Source: Macrotis lagotis (lineage: Eukaryota > Chordata > Mammalia > Peramelemorphia > Peramelidae). Taken from it: a stretch of 64,000 nt of DNA. Positions within the stretch are counted from its first letter, which is position 1; the number at the start of each line of letters is the position of its first letter. The stretch covers positions 3,780,239 to 3,844,238 of the forward strand of contig NC_133666.1 of the NCBI RefSeq assembly GCF_037893015.1. The letters run 5' to 3'. The notes beneath the pieces are model-generated. The model had not been told where the DNA came from and did no database searches. It worked only from the letters and a program-made list of their open reading frames with translations. The position numbers and the translations under genes are program-made. Of the stretch, positions 1 to 10,550 are shown piece by piece.

Positions 1-344
1 CATTTTTGTTTGGGGTTCCCTTGTGTTTTGTACTAATAATTTTTTTTTCTAAAACCATTTCAGATTTGGGGGGTTTGTTCTTGTGAACAATACCACCATG
101 GAAGTAGCAAGCTCAGTTCAGAACATCTCATTTTTCATCCGGCCACCCTACTTTTCATATTTCTCTGACTCTTCTGCCATCGGGTACCTATCTCTATGAC
201 CTCCCCACTCAACTTTTTTTAGATTTGTCTTCCCCATTCAACTGTAAACTCCTTGAGGACAAGGAGTGCCTCACTTTTTTGTATTTGTTGCCCAGGGGCC
301 TTCTCTGTTACAAATATGTCCTTTCCAAATAAATCAGGGAGCAT
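1..344. other. Unassigned left edge with an L2-like 3' end
   Basis: No coding signal is visible. From about 230 to 335 the text CTGTAAACTCCTTGAGGACAA followed by TTTTTTGTATTTGTTGCCCAG resembles the 3' end of an ancient L2-type LINE in the sense direction. The first 200 bases are not recognised. Confidence 0.35.
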
Positions 345-770
345 CAAAAAGAGAGACAAAAATATAGACCAATGTTCTTAATGAAGGTGGGTACAAAAGT
401 TTTAAATAAATTATTAGCTAAGAATCTCTAGCGATGTATTGCAAAAGACCAGGTTTGAGTTATAGCAAGAATTCTGGATTGACTTAATATTTTGAAAGCT
501 ATAAACATAACCAAACATGTTAATAACAAGAACAAGAAAAATCATATGATTATATCAGTAATTAGAGAAAAAGGGTTTTTTTTTTTACAAAATATTCATT
601 TCTATAAAAAAGAAAACAAAACAATCCTACTAGAAAACACAAAAATAAATGAATTCTCCCTTAACATGTTAAATAATATAAATTTAAACTCAAGAGGCAG
701 CATTATAAATAATGGTGATAAAGTAGAAGGATATAAAATTAATCCATACAAATCATCATCCCTCCCTATA

Positions 771-923
771 TTTTTTTTAGGATTTTGCAAGGGAAATGGA
801 ATTAAGTGGCTTGCCCGATGCCACACAGCTAGGTAATTATGAAGTGTCTGAGGGTGGATTTGAACTCAGGCACTCCTGACTCCAGGGCTGGTGCTTTATC
901 CACTTCACCACCTAGCTGCCCCC
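771..923 (-). repeat. tRNA/MIR-type SINE (WSINE1-like), antisense
   Basis: Reading the minus strand gives the SINE head GGGGGCAGCTAGGTGG, the B-box-like GTTCAAATCC region, the core TGTGTGGCATCGGGCAAGCC and an A-rich tail (seen here as T-rich at 771-778). This is the dominant SINE of the window. It is probably L1-mobilised, because the copies end in A-rich tails and carry 9-18 bp target duplications. The copy lies inside the old L1 ORF2. Confidence 0.9.
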
Positions 924-1005
924 ATTCTTCCCTATTTTCAACCAAATTCAACAAGAAGAAAGAGAAAGAGAAATTCCATTTAGTTTTCCTTAACAAGTAG
1001 AAAAT

Positions 1006-1166
1006 GGGGGCAGCTAGGTTGAGCAGTGGATAGAACACGGACCCTGGAGTCAGGAGGACCTGAATTCAAAACCAGACTCAGACACTTCATAATTGCCTAG
1101 CTGTGTGACCTTGGGCAAGTCACTTAGCCCCATTGCCTTAAATACATTAAAAAAAACTTTAAAAAA
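1006..1166 (+). repeat. tRNA/MIR-type SINE, sense, with 11-bp target duplication
   Basis: Complete copy from GGGGGCAGCTAGG to an A-rich tail. The perfect 11-bp direct repeat AAGTAGAAAAT at 995-1005 and 1167-1177 is the target-site duplication. It is inverted relative to the copy at 771-923, only about 80 bp away. Confidence 0.93.
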
Positions 1167-1861
1167 AAGTAGAAAATACATCAAATATTTGGGAGTCTAC
1201 CTACCAAGATGGGAACAACACTGGAACTGTATGAATGCAATTAAAAACAATGATTAAGAGTGTTTCAAAACAGAACCAAATCAGAGAAATAGGAATTGCT
1301 CCTGGGTAAGCTGAATCCCTATAATATACCTGATAATTACATAAATTAGTTTATTTATTCATTGCCAGGTCAATCAAACTACCAAAGGTTTAGATTACTT
1401 CGTAAAGCTCAAATGATCACAGAACACAAAATTCATCTGCAACCAAAAAAGGTCAAGAATGACAATGCAAAATATGACAAAAAATGGGAAAGAAAGGAGC
1501 CTAGTCAGATTTGGTACTGGTGAAAAACAGATGTTACTTAGTGGAAAAGAATAAGGGACAATATCCAAAAGCATTCTTACTAGCCTAGAGTCTGATAATC
1601 CCAATAACCCCAGTTCTTACGGTGAGAACTCATTAGTGGACAAAAAATTGCTGAAAATAATGAAAAACAACTTGGGAGAAATTTGCTTTACACTCCCAAG
1701 ATCATCTATCTCTAAATGAATAGAGACCTGAGAGATGAAACTGAGTCACACAGAAATCTCATGCACCATTAAACAGGGCTGATATTATAAACCTAATAAA
1801 ATGGTAAACTGCAAATACTTTGCTGACAGAAAGTCAAATAAAAATCTAAGGGGGAAAAAAG

Positions 1862-2262
1862 ACTGTTTGTTTTTCAGTCCTGTCTGACTCTTTGTTATCC
1901 CATCTGGAATTTTCTTTGTCAAAAACCCTGGAATGATTTGCCATTTCCTTCTCCAGTTGATTTCACAGATAAGTAAACCAAGGCAAACAGGGAGAAGTGA
2001 CTTGCCAAGGACCATACAGCTAGATTTGAACTCAGAAAGATGAATTTTTTTTTGTTTTTGTTTTTGCTAGGCAATGGGGTTAAGTGGCTTGCCCAAGGCC
2101 ACACAGCTAGGTCATTATTAAGTGTCTGAGACTGCATTTGAACTCAGATCCTCTTGACTCCACAGCTGGCACTCTATCTACTATGCCACCTAGCTGCCCC
2201 CCAGGATGACGAATCTTCCTGACTGGTTCTTTAGCTAATGCAGCACCACCTGGCTGCCCTAA
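1862..2262 (-). repeat. Mar1/MIR-like longer SINE, antisense, split by a younger SINE
   Basis: The left end has the motif TCAGTCCTGTCTGACTCTTTG, then TTGCCATTTCCTTCTCCAGTTGA and the tRNA-like GACTTGCCAAGGACCATACAGCTAG. That order identifies a second, older marsupial SINE family. It is interrupted by a WSINE1-type copy at 2045-2202. The right part resumes to about 2262 with CACCTGGCTGCC. Confidence 0.7.
2045..2202 (-). repeat. tRNA/MIR-type SINE, antisense, nested
   Basis: Full-length minus-strand copy: poly-T at 2045-2066, GCAATGGGGTTAAGTGGC, then CCACCTAGCTGCCCC at the right end. It is inserted in the older Mar1-like SINE. Confidence 0.9.
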
Positions 2263-2874
2263 GAAAAGACTATATATATTAGAAACAAGAACAGGAAATG
2301 AGAGAATTCTGGGGAAAGAAGATTATGATAGAGCAAAGGAAATCAATAGTTTTCTCTCTGTTTCAAACATTCTTAGGAGTGTTTGTCATTGAACTCCATC
2401 TTCTGTGACCTTTCAATGTGTCTAACCATCACATAAACACACACACACACTCTCATAAACCTGTCTTTTCCCTAGTCATTTTTAGATGATCCAAGGTGAT
2501 CACCAATGAAATATTCTAATCAGTCTTTATTACAGAAGACAAATGATGCTACTGTCAGCCCTGACTCTAACTTTTCCCTCTTCTTGCTAGAAAGATGGAC
2601 ACAAACATGAAATTTTGCATACACTACAGTGATGGTCACAGTGTTAGTTAGTCTTACTGACCTCATTTTCTTTGTTTCAAGGGCTGATCAACGTGAGGAG
2701 GAAAATATCTGAAATTGATTGTGGAATTTAAAAAGATCGAAACACTTTTTTTAGCAATATCTTTCATTTTTAATGGTTTATTCCTTTTATGATTCATTAA
2801 AAATGAATTTAGGGTTAGAAACATTATTTAGAATATTTTATAAAATAAACAAATTAGTGGAGCAAGGAAACTGC
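2263..2874. other. No recognised feature
   Basis: AT-rich sequence with a short CA run near 2438-2449. No open frame with coding character and no repeat family that I can name. Confidence 0.5.
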
Positions 2875-3291
2875 CCTTTATAATTATAGATGGGGGAAAA
2901 GTTTATGACCAAACAAAAAACAGAAAGGTTTAAAAGGTTTGGTACAAACAATACTAAACTAAAACTAGACACAAGCAGGTAACTGGAGGAAACTCAGGAG
3001 CAAATTTCTCTGATAAATGTCTCATTTCTAAAGACTATAGGAAAATGATGCAAATTTCCGTGAATAAGTCATTCCTTAAATTGATAAAGAAGGAAAGACT
3101 TTGAACAGGCAATTTTCGAGAAAACAAAGCTATGAAAAATGAATCAAATCCCTATCGAAATGCAAATGGAAGCAATTCTGTATTTCCATCTCATAACTGT
3201 CATATTACTAAAGATTTCAAAACTAGGAAAATTACAAATGTTGAAGAGGTTTCAGGAAACTGGGTTCATTAATGCAATTAGAAGAACTATG

Positions 3292-3449
3292 GGGGAGTGG
3301 CTAGGTGGCGCAGTGGATAGAGCACCGACCCTGGAGTCAGGAGTATCTGAGTTCAAATCCGGCCTCAGACACTTCAGAATGACCTAAGTGTGTGGTCTTG
3401 GGCAAGCCACTTAACACCCATTGCCTTGGAAAAAAAAACCTAAAAAAAA
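3292..3449 (+). repeat. tRNA/MIR-type SINE, first of a tandem pair
   Basis: Sense copy with GCTAGGTGGCGCAGTGGATAG and an AACCTAAAAAAAAA tail. It is flanked by AGAACTATG (3283-3291) and AGAGCTATG (3450-3458). Confidence 0.92.
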
Positions 3450-3458
3450 AGAGCTATG

Positions 3459-3624
3459 AGGGGGAAGCTAGGTGGCCCAGTGGATAGAGCATCGACCCTG
3501 AAGTCAGGAGGACCTGAGTTCAAATTCAGCCTCAGATACTTAATAATTACCTAGCTGTGTGACATTGGGCAAGTCCCTTAACCCCATTGCCTTGCAAAAA
3601 GCAAAAACAAAGAACAACAAAAAA
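3459..3624 (+). repeat. tRNA/MIR-type SINE, second of a tandem pair
   Basis: Sense copy directly downstream of the previous one. It is bounded by AGAGCTATGA (3450-3459) and AGAGCTATGA (3625-3634), so both SINEs appear to have used the same target bases. Confidence 0.92.
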
Positions 3625-4119
3625 AGAGCTATGAATTGGTCCAGTCATTCTGGAAAGCAACTTAACAATGCCTAAGAAGTCATTAAATATCTTTTGTCTT
3701 TTGACTGTGGGATCCTGTATGAGGTCCATACTCCCAAAGACATCAAAGAAAGAGGAAAAGGATGTATAGATACAAAAATATTTATAGTTTCTTTTTTAGT
3801 CACAAGGAACTAGAAATTGAGGGGGTGAAAAAAACAGCTGAACTCTTATAGCATATGAATGAAATGGAATAATACTACTTTGCTAGAATAAATGATGAAA
3901 AGAATGGTTTCAGAGAAACTTGTAAAGAATTATATAAACTGAATCAGAGTGAAGAAGAGTCATGAGACCAATTTATACAATGACTACCTTTGTAAAAACA
4001 ACCAACTTTAAAAAACTTAAGAATTCTGTGTTGACTAATCAGAATTCAAGAGAATGGATGGAGGAGTATGTTAATCATCTTCTGAAAAATGGATACCAGG
4101 TGGACAATGAGATCTACAT

Positions 4120-4262
4120 TTTTTTTGGAAAGGCAATGGGATAAAGTGACATACCCAAGGTCACACAGCCAGGCAACTATTAAGTGTCTGAGGCCAAATT
4201 TGAATTCAGGTACTCCTAACTCCAGGGCTGGTGCTCTATCCACTATGCCACCTAGCCATCCC
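4120..4262 (-). repeat. tRNA/MIR-type SINE, antisense, 12-bp target duplication
   Basis: Minus-strand copy with the perfect direct repeat TGAGATCTACAT at 4108-4119 and 4263-4274. It is inserted in the L1 3' region. Confidence 0.93.
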
Positions 4263-4429
4263 TGAGATCTACATCTTTGAACAGAGATAATGCAGGATTT
4301 TGTTTTGCTTGTCTGTCTTCTGTCACATGGACTTTCTGGACTTTATTGATGTCTCCAGAAATTCTTCCTGCAAGATCATATCAATTCTGAAACTTATATC
4401 TCCTTATCCAATCATAATTATATCCTCTT

Positions 4430-6030
4430 GTCCAACCATAAAAGTCAACCATTGATTTTTCACCTTTCCTGACTTCACTTACCAAACTCTACACTGTGCC
4501 CACCAATCCTTTGACCTCTCAATTTTTTTCTCTGCTCATCTGCCTTGCACTAGTAACTCTCTCCTCTTCTGCTCATCCTGATCAATTGGTGAACCAATTC
4601 AAGTATACCCTGTTTTTCTCTCTTGAATCCCTATCCCCCTTATCATATGACTGCCAAACCTCAACCTTGGATCCCTCCCATCATTCCTACATACATGGTG
4701 CTGAATAAAGATGAAGAAAAATCATGCAACCATTCTGACTGAGACCATTACCAATTGATGTTGCACAACCTCAACTGGTATCCCTATCAAACTCATTATC
4801 CCATTCTCCACCGTGGCTCTTCCAAACCTTCTCATCACTCCTCAAATCTCCCATGACTTCCCCTTCCCTATTCTCTCAGCTGAGACCCTTGACTCATATT
4901 TTACAGAAAAAAAATTGAGACTATTCACTATAAATTATCTCTCCTCCCCTCTTCCTCATCAAGTACTCAGGTGCCTTTTTATTTGGAAAGGCAATGGGGT
5001 TAAGTGATTTGCCCAAGATCACACAGGTAATTAAGTGTCTGAGACCAAATTTGAACTCAAGCCCTCCTGACTCCAGGACCAGTGTGCTATCTACTGTGCC
5101 TCCTAGCTGCCTCCCTCGGGTGCCTTTTGACACTTTCTCCCTGCTTCACTCCTATCTCCCATGATAAAGTGACCTTACTCTTTTCTAAGGCCCTACTCTT
5201 TATCAAGTGATCCCATTCAATCCCATTTCTTCCAACACATTGTCCCCTCTGTCAACACCATTTTTTCACTTATCTTTAATCTCTTCCTCTCTACTGACTC
5301 TTTCCCTACTGTCTACAAACATGCCCACATTTCCCCATCCTGGGGGGAGGGGGAAACCCTCCCTTTATCCTTCCATTCCCATTATCATCCTATATATCTT
5401 TTGATCTTTGTAGGTAAACTCATTGAAAAGGCTATTTACAAGAGATGCTTCAACTTCCTACTCTCCCTCATTGCCTCATTACTTCACATCTGGACTATTG
5501 CAACAGCCTGCTAAATGGATCTGCCTGCTTCAAGTCTCTCCCCACTCCAATTCGTTATCTATTCAGTCATCAAAGTGATTCTCCTAAAGTGAAGGTTTTG
5601 AAATTGAAAAATGGCACCTCCCTTTATCTTGTATTATTTTCAAGGTATTAATGATCACTCCACTATGGGTCAGTTGGCTTCCTCATTGGGTGAATTTGTG
5701 CTCCCTGGAACTTCAATTGCCTGAAATAATCTTTCCTCCACTCCAACTCCTGATCGTCTTGGCAAGTTCCTACTATTAGTTTACTTTCAACAGGAAGCCT
5801 TCCCTAACTTCTCTTAATTCCAGTGCCTTCCCTTCCCAGTGTTAGTTTTTAAGTATTTATCCTGTATATAATTTGTTTGGAATATTTGATTGTTTGTTGT
5901 TTCCCTCATTGAATTAGGAGCTCCTCAAGGGCAAGGACTGTCTTTTGCCTCTTTTTTGTATCCTTCCAGGACTTCGTTCTGTGCCTGACACATAGTAGGT
6001 GCTTATATGGGTATTGATTGATTACTTCAG
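4430..6030 (+). pseudogene. L2-clade LINE with internal deletion of the RT core
   Basis: The left part (about 4430-5450) translates in broken frames to an L2-like linker ('FKYTLFFSLESLSPL', residues of the frame at 4496) and to the beginning of the reverse transcriptase ('FVGKLIEKAIYKR..NFLLS', about 5405-5465). At 5480 the text jumps to 'HLDYCNSLLNGS', a hallmark near the C-terminal end of L2 RT. It then runs through a typical L2 3' UTR (CTCCTCAAGGGCAAGGACTGTCTTTTG, GACACATAGTAGGTGCTTA, about 5920-6005). The central RT motifs are therefore missing. A SINE sits at 4980-5118. L2 elements are very old in mammals, and this copy has many stops. Confidence 0.75.
4980..5118 (-). repeat. tRNA/MIR-type SINE, antisense, 10-bp target duplication
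   Basis: Minus-strand copy flanked by GGTGCCTTTT at 4970-4979 and 5119-5128. It lies in the L2 element. The internal CACACAGGTAATTAAG has lost a few bases relative to other copies. Confidence 0.92.
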
Positions 6031-6269
6031 AAGGGATCTCTGAAACCATCTAGTCCACCATAGTACAGTATATATGAGAAGTCTGAGGCTCAGAACTGAA
6101 GTAACTTGTCAAGACAGTCACCATCAGTTAGGGTGACTTTCTTTTTTTACTCCAAGTCTTGGCTCTCTACCCACTATACCCCACTGAGAGAGTTATAACC
6201 CTTATTGTTGGCCCTAGGAAGAGTGAACTAAAGACAAGTATGGGTCCTGAAGCCTTGGCCAATCAAGCA

Positions 6270-7024
6270 CCCTATCTGGAAGGCCTGAAAAACAATCCTG
6301 ATTAATCTCAGATGATAATCTTCAAAACAATTTGGTGCTGGCTAAGAAATAAAAGGGTGGACCAGTGGCATCAAATGGGTACATAATTTAGATATAATTA
6401 GTGATGCCATAATCAAATTAAATAAGCATGGGAAAGGTTACTTGTCAAATCTAGGGATAATGGAAGAATTTATGACCAAATGAGGTAGAAATTAATACAG
6501 GATGTAAAACTGATCATTTTCATTATAGCAAATCAAAAACTCTTCCAAAAATCAAACCAATGAAGCCAGAATTAAAAGGAAAACAGAAAACTGGGATTTT
6601 TTTATAGCAAGGTTCTCTGATAAATATCTCATTTCTCAAATATATATAAAATTGAGTCAATTTTATATTAATACGAGTCATTTCCCAACTGATAAATGGT
6701 CAAAGATATGAACGCGCATTTCTCAGATAAAGAAATCAAAATAATCTGTTTTGTTACTATTGTTCAGACATTTCAGTAGTGTCTGACGCTTTGCGATCTC
6801 ATTTTGAGGTTTTCATGGAAAAGATACCAGAGTAGTTTGCCATTTCCTTCTCCAGTTCATTTACAGTTGAGGAAACTAAGCAAATAGGGTCACAGAGTAC
6901 GTGTCTGAGGCCAGACTTGAATTCTGGGTGTTGAATCTTCCTGATTCCAGATCCAGCACTCTACTACACCACCTGGATTCTCCAAAGCCATCTACAGACA
7001 TATGAGAAAAATGCTCTAAATCAC
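6270..7024 (+). pseudogene. L1 ORF2 C-terminal fragment, interrupted by a SINE
   Basis: Sense L1 text: TTTGGTGCTGGCTAAGAAATA (the 'WYWLRN' block) at 6330-6350, then the 'FSDKYLISQIY' block at 6610-6650. After a foreign insert it resumes with GCCATCTACAGACATATGAG (the 'YRHMK' block) at 6987-7006. A Mar1-like SINE occupies 6746-6985. Confidence 0.65.
6746..6985 (-). repeat. Mar1/MIR-like longer SINE, antisense
   Basis: It begins TTTGTTACTATTGTTCAGAC with AGTGTCTGACGCTTTGCGATCTC, contains GTTTGCCATTTCCTTCTCCAG, and ends in a tRNA-like part with CACCACCTGGATTC. It is the same family as 1862-2262. Confidence 0.65.
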
Positions 7025-7250
7025 TCAGCATCATTTCATGCAAGTCGTTCCAGGCTTTTCTGTAGTCCCATCCCTTATGATTTCTTATAAAACAATAGTG
7101 TTCAACCACCCATATATACCACAGTTGGTTCAGTCATTCCCCAATGGTTGGGCATCCCTTCAACTCTCAACACTTTGCCACCATGAAAAGAGCTGCTATG
7201 AATTTTTGTTAATGTGGAATTTTTACCTATTTTCATGATCAGAGTTGTTT
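7025..7250 (-). mobile_element. Inverted L1 3' segment
   Basis: On the minus strand this reads the L1 3' region: GCAGCTCTTTTCATGGTGGCAAAG, TTGGGGAATGACTGAACC, then CTTGCATGAAATGATGCTGAGTG. It abuts a sense-oriented continuation that starts again at GATGCTGAGT (7257-7266). The open frames at 6876-7109 and 7102-7287 on the minus strand are pieces of this. Confidence 0.7.
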
Positions 7251-7590
7251 TAATTGATGCTGAGTAAAGTGAGCAGAAACAGAACATTATATACTAACAA
7301 CAACATGGGGTGATGATCAACCATGATGGACTCGCTTATTCCATCAGAGCATTGATCAAAGACAATTCTAAAAGCCTTGTGATGGAAAATGCTATTCATA
7401 CCCAGAGAAGGAATTGTAGAGTTCAAATAAAGATCAAGGCTTATTATCTTCCAGTTTTAAAAGTTGTCTTCTGTATGATGTCCTTTTCCCTCTCTAATGT
7501 TTTCTTTCTTCCTTTTGGTGATTCTCCTCTTACAACACATTCAATTTTGTTCTATGCTTGGCAAGGTTATCTATGCATTGGTCTAAGTTG
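7251..7590 (+). mobile_element. L1 3' UTR segment, sense
   Basis: Sense L1 3' UTR landmarks: GATGCTGAGTAAAGTGAGCAGAA, ACAACATGGGGTGATGATCAAC, CATACCCAGAGAAGGAATTG. It continues into CT-rich sequence to about 7590, where an antisense L1 begins. Confidence 0.6.
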
Positions 7591-8535
7591 AATGTGATGA
7601 GAGAGAAATCAGATCCTTAAGGAAGAAACACAAAGTATATGATATAGCAGAATTACATAATAAGATAATTTTTTAAAATTAAAGGTAATAGTCTTTGGTC
7701 TTTGTTCAAACTCCACAGTTCTTTTTCTGGATACAGATGGTATTCTCCACTGCAGAGAGCCCCAAATTGTCCCTGATTGTTGCCCTGATGGAATGAGCGA
7801 GTCCATCAAGGTTGATCATCGCCCCCATGTTGCTGTTAGGGTGTATAGTGTTTTTCTGGTTCTGCTCATCTCACTCATCATCAGTTCATGCAAGTCTCTC
7901 CAGGTTTCCCTGAATTCCCATCCCTCCTGGGTTCTAATAGAGCAATAGTGTTCCGTGACATACATATACCACAGTTTGCTAAGCCATTCCCAATTGAAGG
8001 ACATTCACTCAATTTCCAGTTCTTTGCCACCACAAGCAGGGCTGCTATGAATATTTTTGTACAAGTGATGTTTTTACCATTTTTCCATCATCTCTTCAGT
8101 GTATAGACCCAGTAGTGGTATTGCTGGATCAAAGGGGATGCACATTTTTGTTGCCCTTTGGGCATAGTTCCAAATTACTCTCCAGAAAGGCTGGATGAGT
8201 TCACAGCTCCACCAACAGTGTAATAGTGTCCCAGATTTCCCACAACCCTTCCAACAGTGATCATTGTGGTTTTTTTGGTGATATTGGCCAGTCTGAGAGG
8301 TGTGAGGTGGTTCCTCAGAGAAGCTTTAATTTGCATTTCTCTAATAAGTAATGATTTAGAACTATTTTTCATATGACTATGGATTGCTTTGATCTCCTCA
8401 TCTGTAAATTGCCTTTGCATATCCTTTGACCATTTCTCAATTGGGGAATGGCTTTTTTTTTTAAATTTGACTCAGTTCTTTGTATATTTTAGAGATGAGT
8501 CCTTTAACAAATATTTCTTTATTTTTATTGGGAAT
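7590..8535 (-). pseudogene. 5'-truncated antisense L1 (ORF2 C-terminus and 3' UTR)
   Basis: On the minus strand the order is ORF2 C-terminus ('MQRQFTDEEIKAIHSHMKN', frame 8175-8420), then the cysteine/zinc-knuckle neighbourhood. The 3' UTR follows, with AACAGCAACATGGGGGCGATGATC and a GAACTGTGGAGTTTGAACAAAG segment near 7700. The frame is well preserved locally, so it is younger than the L1s around it. It is similar to the sense L1 at 25196-27082 and the antisense one at 37504-37955. Confidence 0.85.
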
Positions 8536-8539
8536 TTTT

Positions 8540-8710
8540 GGATCTGTTTGCTTTTACCACATGATTAATATAGAAATATGTTTTGCATGAATGTACATGT
8601 ATAACTTTTATAGTTCTTGCCTTCTCAATGAGAGGGAAGAGGGAAGGGAGAGAATTGGAACTCAATAAAAAAAATGTTAATTTATTTTTCATTTAATTGA
8701 AAAAAATTTA
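8540..8710 (+). mobile_element. L1 3' terminal fragment, sense
   Basis: Text such as ACATGATTAATATAGAAATATGTTTTGCAT, a GAGGGAAGAGGGAAGGGAGAG purine block and GAACTCAATAAAAAAAATGTTAA is the usual old marsupial L1 3' end. It may be the distal part of the sense L1 into which the 7590-8535 copy inserted. Confidence 0.55.
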
Positions 8711-9749
8711 AAACTTAGGTTGTTAAAAGGCCCTGATAATTGAACTCAGAACCAATGAGATGAATCAATTTGATCCAGTAAAACTGATGACAGCATGCAC
8801 AGGCCTCCTCTTAGTAGTAAGGTGGGGAACCATACATGTGGAAGGTTACTTTCATCTTTCAACATTATCAAAATGTTGATTCAAATTTTACATAATGAAA
8901 TGAGAAATGAAAATGTTTAACATGAAAGCAAGTTTATTAATTATGGAGCAAGCATTCTATTGAGCTTAATGGAAGGGGTGGGACATTGGGAGGTGGGGTA
9001 TAGGGTGGAAGGGATGACAGTTGAGGTGAGGGATCATGATCTATCCTTTAGAAGTCCTAGGCTTCAGAAACATTAGAATGAGGAGAGTTTAGAAGAGGGT
9101 ATGGGTATGGTATGCATTATAGAATTAATTCAGGCAGAGTATAACTGGTTAGAGAAAGGTCCATTGAGGGAGCAGGTGATTAGACTGGTCAGTACCCTTG
9201 CCCATGAAAGGTAGTGATTTGTCCTGTGAGGCCTAGGGGAGTCTGACTCACAGTGGGCATGAACAGGTGGAATTGGATCAGAAGAGCCTGGTCAAGAGGC
9301 AGGAGGTGGCAGTGGGAATTGAAGGCCTGGAGTGAGAGCAGGAAGGTTCATATCCCTGGCTGATTTGGAACCCTACTGGAATAATACCCATCCTAGGTAA
9401 GGCTACAGATGTCCAGAGAGTACGAGCTGTGGGGACCTGGAATAGAACAAGATAAAGTCAAAGTCAGATTAATGAGGCCCAGGGAAAATCCAATTTCTCT
9501 CGGGAAATGAAGATTATAAGAGGTAGAGTGACCAGTGTCTTCCCTCAGATGACCTCTTTCATAAGGTCAGCTCAAGAAAGATGTTTCTTCTCCCTGAGTT
9601 TCCTCTTCTGGAAGTGACAGAGTTGTACTAGATGGTTTCTATTTCATTGTACATTTGGAGTCAGAGAAATCAGATTCAAATACTAGCTCTACCATTTACT
9701 GTAGTGGCTACAATCTCATATAACATCTGATTTTATATATCTGATGTTT
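8711..9749. other. Unassigned single-copy-looking sequence
   Basis: About 1 kb with balanced base composition and no SINE or L1 that I recognise. On the minus strand a possible AATAAA lies at about 8935 (seen as TTTATT on the plus strand), with a CT-rich stretch upstream. An old LTR or a non-coding exon end are both possible. I see no reading frame of any length. Confidence 0.4.
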
Positions 9750-9940
9750 TTTATTTTTTGAAAATGAAATTCTTTTTTTTATTTTATTTTCTAATTTTAC
9801 TTATTTAAAGCCATTGGGTTAAGTGACCTGCTCAAGGTCACACAGCTAGGCAATTATGAAGTATCTGAGGCTGGATTTGAATTTGAGTCCATCCTGACTC
9901 CAGGGCCAGGGCTCTATCCACTGCACCACCTAGCTGCCCC
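9750..9940 (-). repeat. tRNA/MIR-type SINE, antisense
   Basis: Minus-strand copy with T-rich tail at 9751-9810, CATTGGGTTAAGTGACCTG, and the head CCACCTAGCTGCCCC ending at 9940. TCTGATGT occurs on both sides (about 9739 and 9945), a probable target duplication. Confidence 0.88.
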
Positions 9941-10550
9941 TACTCTGATGTCTTTTTGACTAGCTTGGGGCACCTAGTCAAGTACTCATCTACATGGCTG
10001 ATCTAACACTGGAAAAGAATTCAACAAACTTTTGGTATTGTCACAAATGGAGGTTCAAAGGTCCATGTTTATTGTTTCCCCAGAGACTCCAGAGGACTTC
10101 ACTGGATTGAGGACATGAAGCACATATTCATAATACACTCTTGCTTATTTATGGAGCACAGCAAATTTTTGAAATGGGGGGAGAATACTACCTAAGATGG
10201 CATCCTCCATGTGGAAGATGCAAGAACTCCTAGGAGTTTGGCAGGTAAGTAAAGTTTTTCCATTTGCTGCATTACTGAAAGTGTCCTGAAAAGTGTCCAA
10301 CTGACTCTAAAGAAGCCTGGAAAGAATTACAGGAACTGATGCGGAAAGAAGGAAGCAGAACCAAGAGAACATTGTGCACACAAGCAACATGTGAGTTCAT
10401 CAACCATGATGGATGCAGCTCCTCTCAGCAGTTTAGAAAGCTAGGACAACCCAGGGACACCCGTTAAGGACAACGCCATCCACAAAAACAAAAACAAAAA
10501 CAAAAAAACACTGAATAAACACTATGTTCACTTTTTTAAAATTTCTCTTA
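9941..10550. other. Mostly unassigned; L1 3'-end-like piece and AAAAC repeat
   Basis: At 10310-10490 the text AAGCCTGGAAAGAATTACAGGAACTGATGCGG and TGTGAGTTCATCAACCATGATGGATGC resembles a sense L1 3' UTR. An (ACAAAA)n run at 10484-10508 may be its tail. The rest is unrecognised. Confidence 0.4.

Larger units (their letters stand above)
345..1860 (+). pseudogene. Decayed L1 ORF2, reverse transcriptase portion
   Basis: This is the middle of an L1 ORF2. Around 350-560 the translation matches the L1 reverse-transcriptase stretch 'RPIFLMN...KILNK...' and 'HINRTKDKNHMIIS': here RPMFLMKVGTKVLNKLLA and KNHMIISVIREK can be read. The downstream YLGV..PR block is near 1185-1205. The open frame at 492-836 (114 codons) is a surviving piece of this ORF that then reads into a SINE. 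Stops and frameshifts are frequent, so it is inactive. Two SINEs (771-923 and 1006-1166) interrupt it. It probably belongs to the same old insertion as the L1 3' part at 2875-4390. Confidence 0.75.
2875..4390 (+). pseudogene. L1 ORF2 C-terminal region and 3' UTR, decayed
   Basis: At about 3005-3030 the text CTCTGATAAATGTCTCATTTCTAA matches the L1 ORF2 C-terminal 'SDKGLISK-YREL' stretch. It continues with the single-strand 'RNANG' and 'AMKNES' remnants at 3130-3180. After two tandem SINEs it resumes at 3635 with the 'FWKATWQCL' segment and a 3' UTR-like region to about 4390. A third SINE interrupts it at 4120-4262. Many stops are present. Confidence 0.65.

Noticed and set aside
3292-3624. SINE copies as tRNA genes
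   Set aside because: The tRNA-like heads lack a foldable anticodon arm and intact A/B boxes; they are dispersed with A tails and target duplications.
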